A DNA stretch of 64,000 bases from JABDIP01 sp965250245. GTDB lineage: Bacteria > Pseudomonadota > Alphaproteobacteria > DSM-16000 > Inquilinaceae. Of this stretch, positions 27,470-35,200 are shown in pieces. The stretch covers positions 4,898,001-4,962,000 of the forward strand of contig OZ252296.1 in the NCBI GenBank assembly GCA_965250245.1. The letters are read 5' to 3'. Every line of letters begins with the position of its first letter. Within the stretch, counting starts at the first letter, position 1. The position numbers and the translations under genes were made by a program. The notes beneath the pieces are model-generated. The model saw only the letters and a list, made by a program, of their open reading frames with translations, was not told where the DNA came from and did not search any database.

Positions 27470-29254
27470 TCACTCCCCCTCATTGAAGTCGTCCAGCAGC
27501 GCCGCGATCCGGCCCGGGTCGCTCTGGTCCATAATCATGCCGGCGCGGCGGGCGGCGGCGACGGTGTCTAGGGTGCGGACGCGGCGTTTGACGGCGAGGA
27601 GCTTGGCGGGGGACATGGAGAGTTCTTGCAGGCCTAGGCCCACGAGCAACGCCGTGTAGCGGGGATCGCCGGCAATTTCGCCGCAGAGGCTGACCGGGAT
27701 GCGGGCGCGGAGCGCCGCCTCGGTGGCGAACTGGATCAGGCGCAGGACGGCCGGGTGCAGGGGGTTGTAGAGATCGGCCACCTGCTCGTCACCGCGGTCG
27801 ATGGCGAGCGTGTACTGGATCAGGTCGTTGGTGCCGATGGCGAAGAAGTCGGCGGCCTGGGCCAGGGCGTCGGCGGCGAGCGCCGCGCCGGGGATCTCGA
27901 TCATCGCGCCCAGCGGCGGGATCGGGTCGGCGAAGGGGACCTTGCGGCGCTTCAGGCGCTGGGCGACGCGGGCCAGGGACTCGCGCACCGCCAGCATCTC
28001 CGCCACGCCGGAGATCATCGGCAGCAGGATGCGGATCGGCCCGTGCGCCCCGGCGCGCAGGATCGCGGCGAGCTGGGTCTCCAGCAGCTTGGGCTCGCGC
28101 AGGCTCAGGCGGATGGCGCGCAGGCCGAGTGCCGGGTTGGCACTCTCGCCGAAGCGGTCGCCGAGCGACGTGGCCAGCTTCTCGCCGCCGACGTCGAGCG
28201 TGCGGATGGTCACCGGCCGACCGGCCATGGCCACCACGATGGTGCGCAGGGCGCGGTACTGCTCGTCCTCGCTGGGCAGGTCGTCGCGGTTCATGAACTG
28301 GAACTCGGTGCGCAGCAGGCCGACACCGTCGGCGCCGATCTCCACCGCGTTCTTCACCTCCCGAGGCAGCTCCAGGTTCACCGCGAGCGCGATCTTGACC
28401 TCGTCACGGGTCAGGCCGGGCTGGCCGATCAGGGCGCGCAGGCGCCGCCGGTCGCCCTCCATGGCCTCGCGCCGGGCGGCGTAGTCGGCCAGGGTCTCCG
28501 GGTCGGGATCGATGATCACCAGGCCCGAGGTGCCGTCGACGATCACCGTCTTGCCCGAGGCCGAGCCGTCCATCAGCCCGACCGCGCCCAGCACCGCCGG
28601 CAGGCCCAGCGACCGCGCCATGATCGCGGTGTGCCCCTCGGCCCCGCCCAGCGTGGTGGCGAATCCGGCGACGCGCTTGGGGTCCATCAGCGCGGTGTCC
28701 GAGGGGGTGATCTCCTCGGCGATGATGATGGTGCCCTCCGGCAGCGTGGCGAAGGCCTGGTACTTGCGGTCCGACAGGTTGCGGATCAGGCGCGCGCCGA
28801 CGTCGCGGATATCCTGGATGCGGCCGGCCAGATAGGCGTCGTCCATGGCCGCGAAATGCTGGGCGATCGACGAGACCTCGGCCTGCACCGCATATTCGGC
28901 GTTGTAGCGGTCCTCGGTGATGCGCCGCTCCACACCGCGGATCAGCCGCGAGCCGCTGAGGATCGCCAGATGGGCGTCGAGCAGGAAGTCGAGGTCCTCC
29001 GCGGCCGATTCCGGCAGGGCCGCGGCCTTGGATTTCAGCTTGCGGATCTGGCGCAGGGATTTCGCCACCGCCGTCTCGAAGCGTTCGCGCTCGGCCTCGA
29101 TCTCGCCCGGGATGACGACGTATTCCGGGACCTGCTCGAAGCCGCTCTCGACCACATGGGCGGGGCCGATGGCGATGCCCGGCGAGACGCCCAGACCGCC
29201 GACCCGCCGGGGCTCGGCGGTCTCGCCCGGATCCGTCTGTGCGGCATCGACCAT
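27470..29254 (-). CDS. ptsI: PTS enzyme I (phosphoenolpyruvate-protein phosphotransferase)
   Basis: A 594-aa enzyme I that takes phosphate from PEP and passes it to HPr. It has GVSPGIAIGPA near the start, the phospho-histidine segment GGAEGHTAIMARSLGLPAV, the PEP-binding TEFQFMNRDDLP, PLGAMIEIPGAAL and the active-site IPVSLCGEIAGDP near the C-terminus. It lacks the N-terminal GAF domain of nitrogen-PTS PtsP. With HPr, a Man-type EIIA and HPr kinase in the same operon and no sugar permease nearby, it is a regulatory PTS. The start at 29254 is chosen for its GAGAAG leader. Confidence 0.93.
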   Translation of the reverse strand: MVDAAQTDPGETAEPRRVGGLGVSPGIAIGPAHVVESGFEQVPEYVVIPGEIEAERERFETAVAKSLRQIRKLKSKAAALPESAAEDLDFLLDAHLAILSGSRLIRGVERRITEDRYNAEYAVQAEVSSIAQHFAAMDDAYLAGRIQDIRDVGARLIRNLSDRKYQAFATLPEGTIIIAEEITPSDTALMDPKRVAGFATTLGGAEGHTAIMARSLGLPAVLGAVGLMDGSASGKTVIVDGTSGLVIIDPDPETLADYAARREAMEGDRRRLRALIGQPGLTRDEVKIALAVNLELPREVKNAVEIGADGVGLLRTEFQFMNRDDLPSEDEQYRALRTIVVAMAGRPVTIRTLDVGGEKLATSLGDRFGESANPALGLRAIRLSLREPKLLETQLAAILRAGAHGPIRILLPMISGVAEMLAVRESLARVAQRLKRRKVPFADPIPPLGAMIEIPGAALAADALAQAADFFAIGTNDLIQYTLAIDRGDEQVADLYNPLHPAVLRLIQFATEAALRARIPVSLCGEIAGDPRYTALLVGLGLQELSMSPAKLLAVKRRVRTLDTVAAARRAGMIMDQSDPGRIAALLDDFNEGE

Positions 29255-29308
29255 GACGTCTTCTCTTTCAGCTCCAGCAGGTTCTCGCAAACGCGCTAGC
29301 CGCCACCC

Positions 29309-29405
29309 TCGTCCTTCGACAGGCTCAGGATGAGGGTGAGCTTTGGTGAAGCCTCTCCGCTCGTTGCAATTTCAAACACCTCATCCTGAGCCTGTCGAAG
29401 GATGA
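29309..29405. repeat. palindromic intergenic repeat (CTTCGACAGGCTCAGGATGAG family)
   Basis: Two 27-bp arms, 29309-29335 and 29379-29405, form an inverted repeat with a single mismatch around a 43-base loop. The core CTTCGACAGGCTCAGGATG is an intergenic repeat I know from many proteobacterial genomes. It sits inside the PTS operon between the HPr and EI genes and could attenuate EI expression or process the transcript. Confidence 0.8.
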
Positions 29406-29435
29406 CCCGTCGGCCAGCGCCGACCGAACTCCCAC

Positions 29436-29759
29436 CTAATCCTCATCGAACTTGCGCACGATCAGGTCGACGATCGCCCGCACCGCTGCCTCGGCCTCGG
29501 GGCCGGTGGCGATCAGGGTGATGGTGCTGCCGGGGCTGGCGGCCAGCATCATCAGCCCCATGATGGAATCACCGCCCACCTCCATGCCGTTGCGGGTCAC
29601 CCGGATGCGGGCGTCGAAGGTGGTGGCCAGCTTGACGAACTTGGCCGCCGCCCGGGCATGCAGGCCGCGGCGGTTCAGGATCGTTGCCGCCCGCACCACC
29701 GGGGCGGCGCCGGATGCGGTCCCGGTGGCAGGCCGCGCGCTGTCGTCGGCCGGGCTCAT
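29436..29759 (-). CDS. ptsH: HPr phosphocarrier protein
   Basis: A 107-aa HPr with an N-terminal extension of about 28 residues. The EI-phosphorylated histidine is in RRGLHARAAAKFV and the HPr-kinase serine in GGDSIMGLMML, so both regulatory sites are intact. The ATG overlaps the EIIA stop (ATGA), and the operon continues to EI after a palindromic repeat. Confidence 0.93.
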   Translation of the reverse strand: MSPADDSARPATGTASGAAPVVRAATILNRRGLHARAAAKFVKLATTFDARIRVTRNGMEVGGDSIMGLMMLAASPGSTITLIATGPEAEAAVRAIVDLIVRKFDED

Positions 29760-30175
29760 TTGTCCTCGGCCAGCAGGCTCGAGGCGACGTTGATGTACTT
29801 CTGCCCCGCCTCGCGCGCGTGGGACACCGCCTGCGCCATGCTCTCGCTGCCGCGCACCTGCACCAGCTTGATCAGCATCGGCAGGTTGATGCCGGCGATC
29901 ACCTCGACCTTGGCCTGGTCCATGATCGAGATCGCCAGGTTGGACGGCGTGCCGCCGAACATGTCGGTCAGCAGCACCGTGCCGCGGCCGGTATCGACCC
30001 GGGCGCAGCATTCCAGGATCTCCAGGCGCCGCTGCTCCATGTCGTCGTCGGGGCCGATGCAGACCGCGGCGATGTTCTCCTGCTCGCCGACGACGTGCTC
30101 CAGCGCGGCGATGAACTCCTCCGCCAGGCGGCCATGGGTCACCAGGACCATTCCGATCATCGGCTGGGCGTCCAT
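29756..30175 (-). CDS. PTS EIIA component, mannose family (regulatory)
   Basis: A 139-aa EIIA-Man domain with the phospho-histidine in MVLVTHGRLAEEF and the family segments TDMFGGTPSNLA and GINLPMLIKL. There is no IIB domain attached and no IIC/IID nearby, as in other alphaproteobacterial regulatory PTS operons. An alternative start lies five codons later. It is 26 bases downstream of rapZ. Confidence 0.92.
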   Translation of the reverse strand: MDAQPMIGMVLVTHGRLAEEFIAALEHVVGEQENIAAVCIGPDDDMEQRRLEILECCARVDTGRGTVLLTDMFGGTPSNLAISIMDQAKVEVIAGINLPMLIKLVQVRGSESMAQAVSHAREAGQKYINVASSLLAEDK

Positions 30176-30201
30176 GGGGCCAAGGTCCTCCTGATCTGCT
30201 C

Positions 30202-31080
30202 TTATCCGCTCGCCGGCAGGTCGCGGTGCATCAGGCCCACGCGATAGCCCTGATCCTGCAGCCAGAGCTCCAGGCGGGTGGCGACAAAGACAGACCGGTG
30301 CCGCCCCCCGGTGCACCCGATGGCGATCGTCAGGTAGCTTTTTCCTTCCTGATTGTAGCGCGGCAGCAGCGGGCTGAGCAGCCCCGTCATCCGGTCGAAG
30401 AATTCGGCGAAGTCGCGGTCGGCGGCGACCGCCTGCTGCACCGCCTCGTCCAGGCCGGTCAGCGGCCGCAGCTCGGCGTTCCAATAGGGGTTGTCCAGGA
30501 AGCGCACGTCGAAGACCAGATCCGCCTCGCGCGGCAGCCCGCGCCGGAAGGAGAACGAGGTGACCTGTACGAACAGCCCTGGCTCGCCGCCGACGGCGAA
30601 GCGGCCCTCAAGCTGCCGGCGCAGGTCGTGGATCGACAGGGTGGTGCTGTCGATCAAGAGCTCGGCATGGTCGCGCAGCGGGCCGACGACATTGCGGTCT
30701 GCGGCGATGCCGTCGGCCACCGGACGGTCCAGCGCCAGCGGGTGACGACGGCGCGTCTCGGTATAGCGCCGCTGCAGCACGTCGTCGTCGCAGTCGAGAA
30801 ACACCAGCCCGACTTCCAGGGTGTCGTCCTCGCGCAGCTCGCGCAGCTGGGACAGCAGGCGCTCGGCATTGAATTCCCGGGTGCGGCTGTCGATGCCGAT
30901 GGCGATCGGCCGGTTCGACAGGTCGCCCTGGGCGACCAGGGCGGGCACCAGCGACAGCGGCAGATTATCGACCGCCTCGTAGCCGAGATCCTCCAGGGCG
31001 GCCAGGGCCGACGACATGCCGGCTCCGGACATGCCGGTCACCAGCAGGATGCGGCGGTGGCTGGCGTCGCGGCCCTCCAT
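30202..31080 (-). CDS. rapZ: RapZ/YvcJ-family nucleotide-binding protein with altered Walker A
   Basis: A 292-aa RapZ-family protein (RNase adapter in E. coli, controlling GlmS through small RNAs). Typical segments: YEAVDNLPLSLVP, GLVFLDCDDDVLQRRY, RRHPL, FVQVTSFSFRRGLP, LDNPYW and the C-terminal IAIGCTGGRHRSVF. The Walker A region reads GMSGAGMSS (16-24): the invariant lysine is Met22, encoded GGC-ATG-TCG. Nucleotide binding may therefore be altered. It starts three bases after hprK. Confidence 0.92.
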   Translation of the reverse strand: MEGRDASHRRILLVTGMSGAGMSSALAALEDLGYEAVDNLPLSLVPALVAQGDLSNRPIAIGIDSRTREFNAERLLSQLRELREDDTLEVGLVFLDCDDDVLQRRYTETRRRHPLALDRPVADGIAADRNVVGPLRDHAELLIDSTTLSIHDLRRQLEGRFAVGGEPGLFVQVTSFSFRRGLPREADLVFDVRFLDNPYWNAELRPLTGLDEAVQQAVAADRDFAEFFDRMTGLLSPLLPRYNQEGKSYLTIAIGCTGGRHRSVFVATRLELWLQDQGYRVGLMHRDLPASG

Positions 31081-31083
31081 CGG

Positions 31084-31545
31084 TCAGCCGCCCTCCGCCA
31101 TCGGCCAGTAACCGGCCGATTGCCTGAGCGCCGCCACGGCCAGCCGCAGCGCCGCCGGCGCCGAGGCCCGGAACGGGTCGAGCGCGATCAGCGGCAGGCG
31201 GATGCCGAGATAGGCGCAATGGGCAGGCTCCGGCATGCGCTCCAACTCCTCGCCAGGCTTCAGATCGACCACCAGCGCCACCAGCGCCGATGGGACCGTC
31301 GGGGCGGGCAGCAGCCCGATCCCGCGCACTTCCAGCAAACCAGCGATCGCCCGCGGCGCCTTGGCGATCAGGCAGCCGGCCTCGTCGCCTTTGCCCAGCG
31401 ATAGCCGCACCTGGTCGTCGGAAACCAGCCGGGCGCCGCCGTCGATCAGGCGCAGCGCCAGGTCGGATTTGCCACTGCCCGAGGGGCCGCGCAACATCAC
31501 GCCCACACCGTCAACGGCAACACAGGTGGCATGAACCGAGCCCAT
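31084..31545 (-). CDS. hprK: HPr kinase/phosphorylase, short alphaproteobacterial form
   Basis: A 153-aa HprK consisting of the kinase domain only. Walker A is RGPSGSGKSDLALRLID near residues 19-35, followed by LVSDDQVRL and the HprK loop LEVRGIG near 92-98. It would phosphorylate the serine of HPr. It is first in the PTS operon; in many alphaproteobacteria chvI-chvG lie immediately upstream, but here they are about 3.7 kb away. Confidence 0.92.
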   Translation of the reverse strand: MGSVHATCVAVDGVGVMLRGPSGSGKSDLALRLIDGGARLVSDDQVRLSLGKGDEAGCLIAKAPRAIAGLLEVRGIGLLPAPTVPSALVALVVDLKPGEELERMPEPAHCAYLGIRLPLIALDPFRASAPAALRLAVAALRQSAGYWPMAEGG

Positions 31546-31631
31546 GGAGCCAAGGTGGCGGCGCCCGGACGGCCTGTCAATCGCGGGCAGGCTATAGCGT
31601 CGAAGGGTGCATCTGGCCCAACCATCGCGCT

Positions 31632-31756
31632 GCCCTCACCCGGCTCGCTTGCGCTCGCCGCCCTCTCCCAGGGGGAGAGGGTTTCAGAGGCGGCGGCGTA
31701 TGACCCTCTCCCCCTGGGAGAGGGTGGGCGACGCGACGCGGCGACCGGGTGAGGGC
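31632..31756. repeat. palindromic intergenic repeat, CCCTCTCC family, copy 3
   Basis: Arms CCCTCACCCGGCTCGC and GCGACCGGGTGAGGG enclose two hairpins of the type CCCTCTCCCAGGGGGAGAGGG. It lies between hprK and the MarR gene, at one end of the block that separates hprK from chvG. Confidence 0.8.
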
Positions 31757-31771
31757 TGGCGCGATGCCCAA

Positions 31772-32266
31772 CTATTTCGGGTCAGCCGGCCAGCCGGTGC
31801 CGGCCCGCGACACCGCGAGCTTCGTGAGGATATCTTTCAGTCGTTCGAGGTCGCGTTCGCCCAACTGGCCCGCGAACTCCGCCTCGATCGCCAGCTTGAC
31901 GCGGTTGCCGTCGGCCATTGCCGCCAGCCCCGCCTCGGTGTAGCGCACGATCCGGGCGCGCTTGTCGGCCGGGTCGGGGGTGCGCACCAGGATGCCGGCG
32001 GCAACAAGGTCGTCGACCAGCTGCTGCACCGCCTGCTTGCTGAGGCCGGTGCGCTCCGCCAGCACGCCCTGGCGGGTTCCGGACCGAGGCAAGCAGCCGA
32101 GCAGGTTGGCCTGGGCCAGGCCGAACCAGCCATGGCCGGCCTCCTGCATGCCGGCAATGAACAGCTCTACCCATAGCCGGCCGGCCTGCCAGAGCCGCCA
32201 GCCGACATGGTCGAGGAGCGGCGGGTTCGCCGCCGACTCTCCGGAATCGTCAAGTGACTTGACCAA
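31772..32266 (-). CDS. MarR-family transcriptional regulator
   Basis: A 164-aa winged-helix regulator: LAQANLLGCLP, then the recognition helix region LAERTGLSKQAVQQLVDDLVAAGILVRTPDPADKRA with the wing D/R residues, then YTEAGLAAMADG. The only start compatible with a full N-terminus is TTG at 32266. Two GTCAAGTNACTTGAC palindromes lie at and before the start, so it probably represses itself and the divergent gene at 32361. Confidence 0.85.
   Translation of the reverse strand: MVKSLDDSGESAANPPLLDHVGWRLWQAGRLWVELFIAGMQEAGHGWFGLAQANLLGCLPRSGTRQGVLAERTGLSKQAVQQLVDDLVAAGILVRTPDPADKRARIVRYTEAGLAAMADGNRVKLAIEAEFAGQLGERDLERLKDILTKLAVSRAGTGWPADPK
32249..32263. promoter_or_regulatory. putative MarR operator 1
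   Basis: GTCAAGTGACTTGAC is a perfect 7+7 palindrome. It overlaps the first codons of the MarR gene and matches the second site 38 bp away. Confidence 0.7.
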
Positions 32267-32286
32267 ACTCCCCGTCCACGCTAATA

Positions 32287-32301
32287 GTCAAGTTACTTGA
32301 C
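32287..32301. promoter_or_regulatory. putative MarR operator 2
   Basis: GTCAAGTTACTTGAC has the same arms as operator 1. It lies in the 94-bp gap between the MarR gene and the divergent gene at 32361, where a promoter must be. Confidence 0.75.
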
Positions 32302-32360
32302 AAAATAGCCCGGGCGATCCGATTCGGCAAGCCGCCCGGCACCTTCCGACGGAGACGATC

Positions 32361-32681
32361 ATGACCATCCTGGCCAAATCCGCGCTGGAGACCCTGCTGC
32401 CCGGCAACACCCACTACGTCATCCTCGATGATGGCGGCGAGGCGGTGATCCATTACGGGGCCGACCAGGCCTCCCATATGCGCCTGCCCGGCGGGCCGCA
32501 GATGACCGGGCGCTGGTCGTATCTAGAGGACGGCTATCACGTCGCCTGGCAGGACGGGCCGGCCGGCGACTGGCACATCGACCACACGCCCGGCTGCTTC
32601 GCCTATCTGGATCAGTCCCGCGAGAAGCGCGGCGTGATCAGCCGGATCGTGCCCGGCGATCCGGAAGCCTTCGCCGGCTAG
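32361..32681 (+). CDS. hypothetical protein (106 aa), divergent from the MarR regulator
   Basis: A small soluble protein with no signal peptide and many aromatic residues (GRWSYLEDGYHVAWQDGP, DWHIDHTPGCFAYLD), like a small beta-barrel. Unknown family. The shared operator region makes it the likely target of the MarR regulator. A GGAGA leader precedes the ATG. It is 10 bases upstream of the next gene. Confidence 0.7.
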   Translation: MTILAKSALETLLPGNTHYVILDDGGEAVIHYGADQASHMRLPGGPQMTGRWSYLEDGYHVAWQDGPAGDWHIDHTPGCFAYLDQSREKRGVISRIVPGDPEAFAG

Positions 32682-32691
32682 GCGGCGGCGC

Positions 32692-33324
32692 ATGAAGACC
32701 CCGACCCACGCGCTGATCAGCTATGGCTGCGCCCGGCTGCTCGGCTGGCGCGGCCGGATGCGCTCAGCCCTGGTCATCGGCGCGATCGCGCCGGACCTGC
32801 CGGTCGCGGTGGTCTGGAGCTGGATCGCCGCCGCCGTCACCCTGCGCGACGGCCGCTTCCACCAGCCGGCCATCCAGGTCGAGATGGACAAGGTCTATTT
32901 CTCCGAGTCCTGGCTCAGCGCCCTTCACAGCCTGCTGCATTCGCCGGTCAGCCTGGCCGGGCTGGCGCTGCTGCTCTGCCTGCTGGATCGGCGAGGGACC
33001 ACTATCCGGCCGCTTGGACTGGCGTTCCTCATCGGCGCGATGACCCACGCGCTGGCCGACATCGCCTCGCATGTCACCGACGGACCTCTGCTCCTGTGGC
33101 CGCTCGACGGCGCGATGAGACTCCGCGGGCCCTTCAGCCATTGGGACCCGGCCTTCGGCGGCCTCTGGGTCAGCGGTCTGGAGGCGCTGGCGGCAGCGGT
33201 TTTCGCCCTCGTCTGGCTGGTTCGGCGGACCCGTCGCGGGATCGGCCGTTGGCTCTCCGGCGCTCAGGGCTCCGAGGCGGCCGGGACGGCAGCGCTGACC
33301 CGGCGCCTGACGGTCATCAGGTAG
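32692..33324 (+). CDS. YdjM-like membrane-bound putative metal-dependent hydrolase
   Basis: A 210-aa membrane protein with the histidine/aspartate pattern of the YdjM/DUF457-type family: MKTPTHALISYG, GAIAPDLPVAV, LHSLLHSPV, THALADIASHVTDG, FSHWDP. About four hydrophobic segments. The function of the family is unknown; phospholipase C-like hydrolysis is suspected from the metal-ligand pattern. It is probably cotranscribed with the preceding gene. Its last 61 bases overlap the 3' end of the convergent transporter gene. Confidence 0.78.
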   Translation: MKTPTHALISYGCARLLGWRGRMRSALVIGAIAPDLPVAVVWSWIAAAVTLRDGRFHQPAIQVEMDKVYFSESWLSALHSLLHSPVSLAGLALLLCLLDRRGTTIRPLGLAFLIGAMTHALADIASHVTDGPLLLWPLDGAMRLRGPFSHWDPAFGGLWVSGLEALAAAVFALVWLVRRTRRGIGRWLSGAQGSEAAGTAALTRRLTVIR

Positions 33325-34190
33325 AGCGCCGCCGACACCAGCACGACGGCGACCCAGACCAGCGGCCCGTGCCGCTCGCCCAGCAGCGCCATGCCCCAGA
33401 AGAAGCCGGCGAACAAGGATACGAAGCAGCCGAATGCGACGAAGACCGCGCCGCGGGTCTTCAGCAGGTAGAAGTAGAGATAGACCTCGATATAGCTCAC
33501 CGGCACGAAGGCCAGGATCGCCCATTCCGCCGGCCCCATGCCCGTCGGCAGTCCGGCGAAATCCTCAAGCGCCAGCCAGATCGGCAGCAGCATCGCCGTC
33601 CCGGCGATCGCCTCGCCGGTGACCACCTGCAAGGCGCTCAGATCCTGTGGCCAGCAGGACGACACATAGACGCCGTCGATCGCATAGGCCAGCGGCACGA
33701 TCAGCACGATCAGCAGCCCGTAGGCGCGGGCATCCGCCGACGACACGACGTCCGGCCACATGGCCACCGCCACGCCGGCGATCGCGATGGCCACGGCAAC
33801 CAGCCGGCGGCGCGATACGCGCTCGGTCCGCAGCACCAGGACGATCGCCAGGGTGAACACCGGGTCCAGCGCCTCGGTGTACAGCACGATCAGCCCCGCG
33901 GAGAGCTGGTCGGCAACCCACAGCACCCCGCCCAGCGGAACCACATAACCGAACAGCCCGCTGATGATGAAGAACCGCACATGGGCCCAGGTAGGACGGA
34001 ACCATTCCCGCCGCGCCGCCAGGGTGGCCAGGTAGGCAACGGCCAGCAGTGCCATCGAGCCGGTCAGGATGGCCAGCTCGCTGAGCGACGACCCGGCCGC
34101 GATCTTCAGCAGCGTGAACTGCAGCCCCCAGGTCAGCCCCAGCAGCAACAGCAGCACCGCCCCGGCCCAGACCGCCGCCCTCGCGACCAT
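33264..34190 (-). CDS. DMT superfamily transporter (EamA family)
   Basis: A 308-aa polytopic protein with ten hydrophobic segments and two EamA repeats: GLTWGLQFTLLKIA in the first helix, LYTEALDPVFTLAIVLVL in helices 4-5, and KTRGAVFVAFGCFVSLFAGFF in the second half. The start at 34190 places the first helix directly after it. Substrate unknown. The end overlaps the convergent YdjM-like gene. Confidence 0.85.
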   Translation of the reverse strand: MVARAAVWAGAVLLLLLGLTWGLQFTLLKIAAGSSLSELAILTGSMALLAVAYLATLAARREWFRPTWAHVRFFIISGLFGYVVPLGGVLWVADQLSAGLIVLYTEALDPVFTLAIVLVLRTERVSRRRLVAVAIAIAGVAVAMWPDVVSSADARAYGLLIVLIVPLAYAIDGVYVSSCWPQDLSALQVVTGEAIAGTAMLLPIWLALEDFAGLPTGMGPAEWAILAFVPVSYIEVYLYFYLLKTRGAVFVAFGCFVSLFAGFFWGMALLGERHGPLVWVAVVLVSAALYLMTVRRRVSAAVPAASEP

Positions 34191-34480
34191 CGACCGCCGG
34201 CCCGGGCCATCCGGTTCATTCCTGCGGATTTGGAGCAAACGGGGATCGGGCCTGAGCATCCTCCCTGTCTAGAAGGGAACGTCACGAGTCGATCACAGCG
34301 CGGCAGACAGCTTGCCCTTGAACGGCGGAAGAGGGTCTCTTTCAGGGGCCTGTTCAAAGGGACATACTGGCCGGGCGCACATTCGGTCAGCGCCGATTGC
34401 GGTGATCTCCAAGCAATCCGTGCGCAACGGGACGAAGCGTGATCATCGGGCCTCAATGCTCGCGAGAAGGGACGGGAGAC

Positions 34481-35143
34481 ATGAAGAAAAGGGGCGGAAC
34501 ACCGCCAGAACCGCATATTCATCCAGGCAGTTCCAATGTGCCCTGCGGCAATCCGTGCATTTCGCTTCGGAAGCGGCTCGGTTGGGACGATGTCACCATC
34601 ATCCAGGCAATGAGAGAGCCCCTGCTTTACGACCAGGCCAGTGACACCTATGGCGATCCCAAGCCGAATTCCGCACAGGGAGTCCCGGTCGATCAGCTAA
34701 GCGGCTACCTGCTCTTCGGGCTTCGCAACGCGCTGCACTTCGGATCCGCGGACCAGATCTGGCTCCCCGCCGGAGGCAATCCATGTGTCGACCCGTGCTG
34801 GTGCCAGGTCCCGCAGGACGCCGAAGGGCGCTTTCTCTCCAATGAGGAAGAGATCGTCGAGAAGGAGTTCCACTACACCGAGGTGCGCCGCGGCCAATAC
34901 GTGCCGCGGCCCGATCTGGCCTATCCGCCGATCAGCCAATTGACCGACACCAGCACCGGGGCGATTCTCGAAGTCGACCCCTCAACGGATCACGTCTTTC
35001 TCCCGGCGGCACCGGCGAGCCCGCTCTCGCTGGAGCGGACTGTCCGGGTCGAGACTCGATACAAGACGAGAGTCCGCCTGAAACTGGTGTTCGGCATGTT
35101 TGAGTTCATCGGCACCTGCGTGGAGTTTCCCGCCCTCGACTAG
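34481..35143 (+). CDS. hypothetical protein (220 aa) with two cysteine clusters
   Basis: Unknown. There is no signal peptide. Cysteines are grouped as PCGNPC near residue 22 and NPCVDPCWC near 106; the latter resembles NPCVDACNC in the exported protein at 1308-2018. The pattern could bind metal. The start is decided by GGGAGAC just before the ATG at 34481. It is convergent with chvG. Confidence 0.68.
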   Translation: MKKRGGTPPEPHIHPGSSNVPCGNPCISLRKRLGWDDVTIIQAMREPLLYDQASDTYGDPKPNSAQGVPVDQLSGYLLFGLRNALHFGSADQIWLPAGGNPCVDPCWCQVPQDAEGRFLSNEEEIVEKEFHYTEVRRGQYVPRPDLAYPPISQLTDTSTGAILEVDPSTDHVFLPAAPASPLSLERTVRVETRYKTRVRLKLVFGMFEFIGTCVEFPALD

Positions 35144-35200
35144 GTCGGAGGGCAGCACCATGGCGCTGCGGCTCATCAGGCCGCGCCAGGGGCAAAGGAA

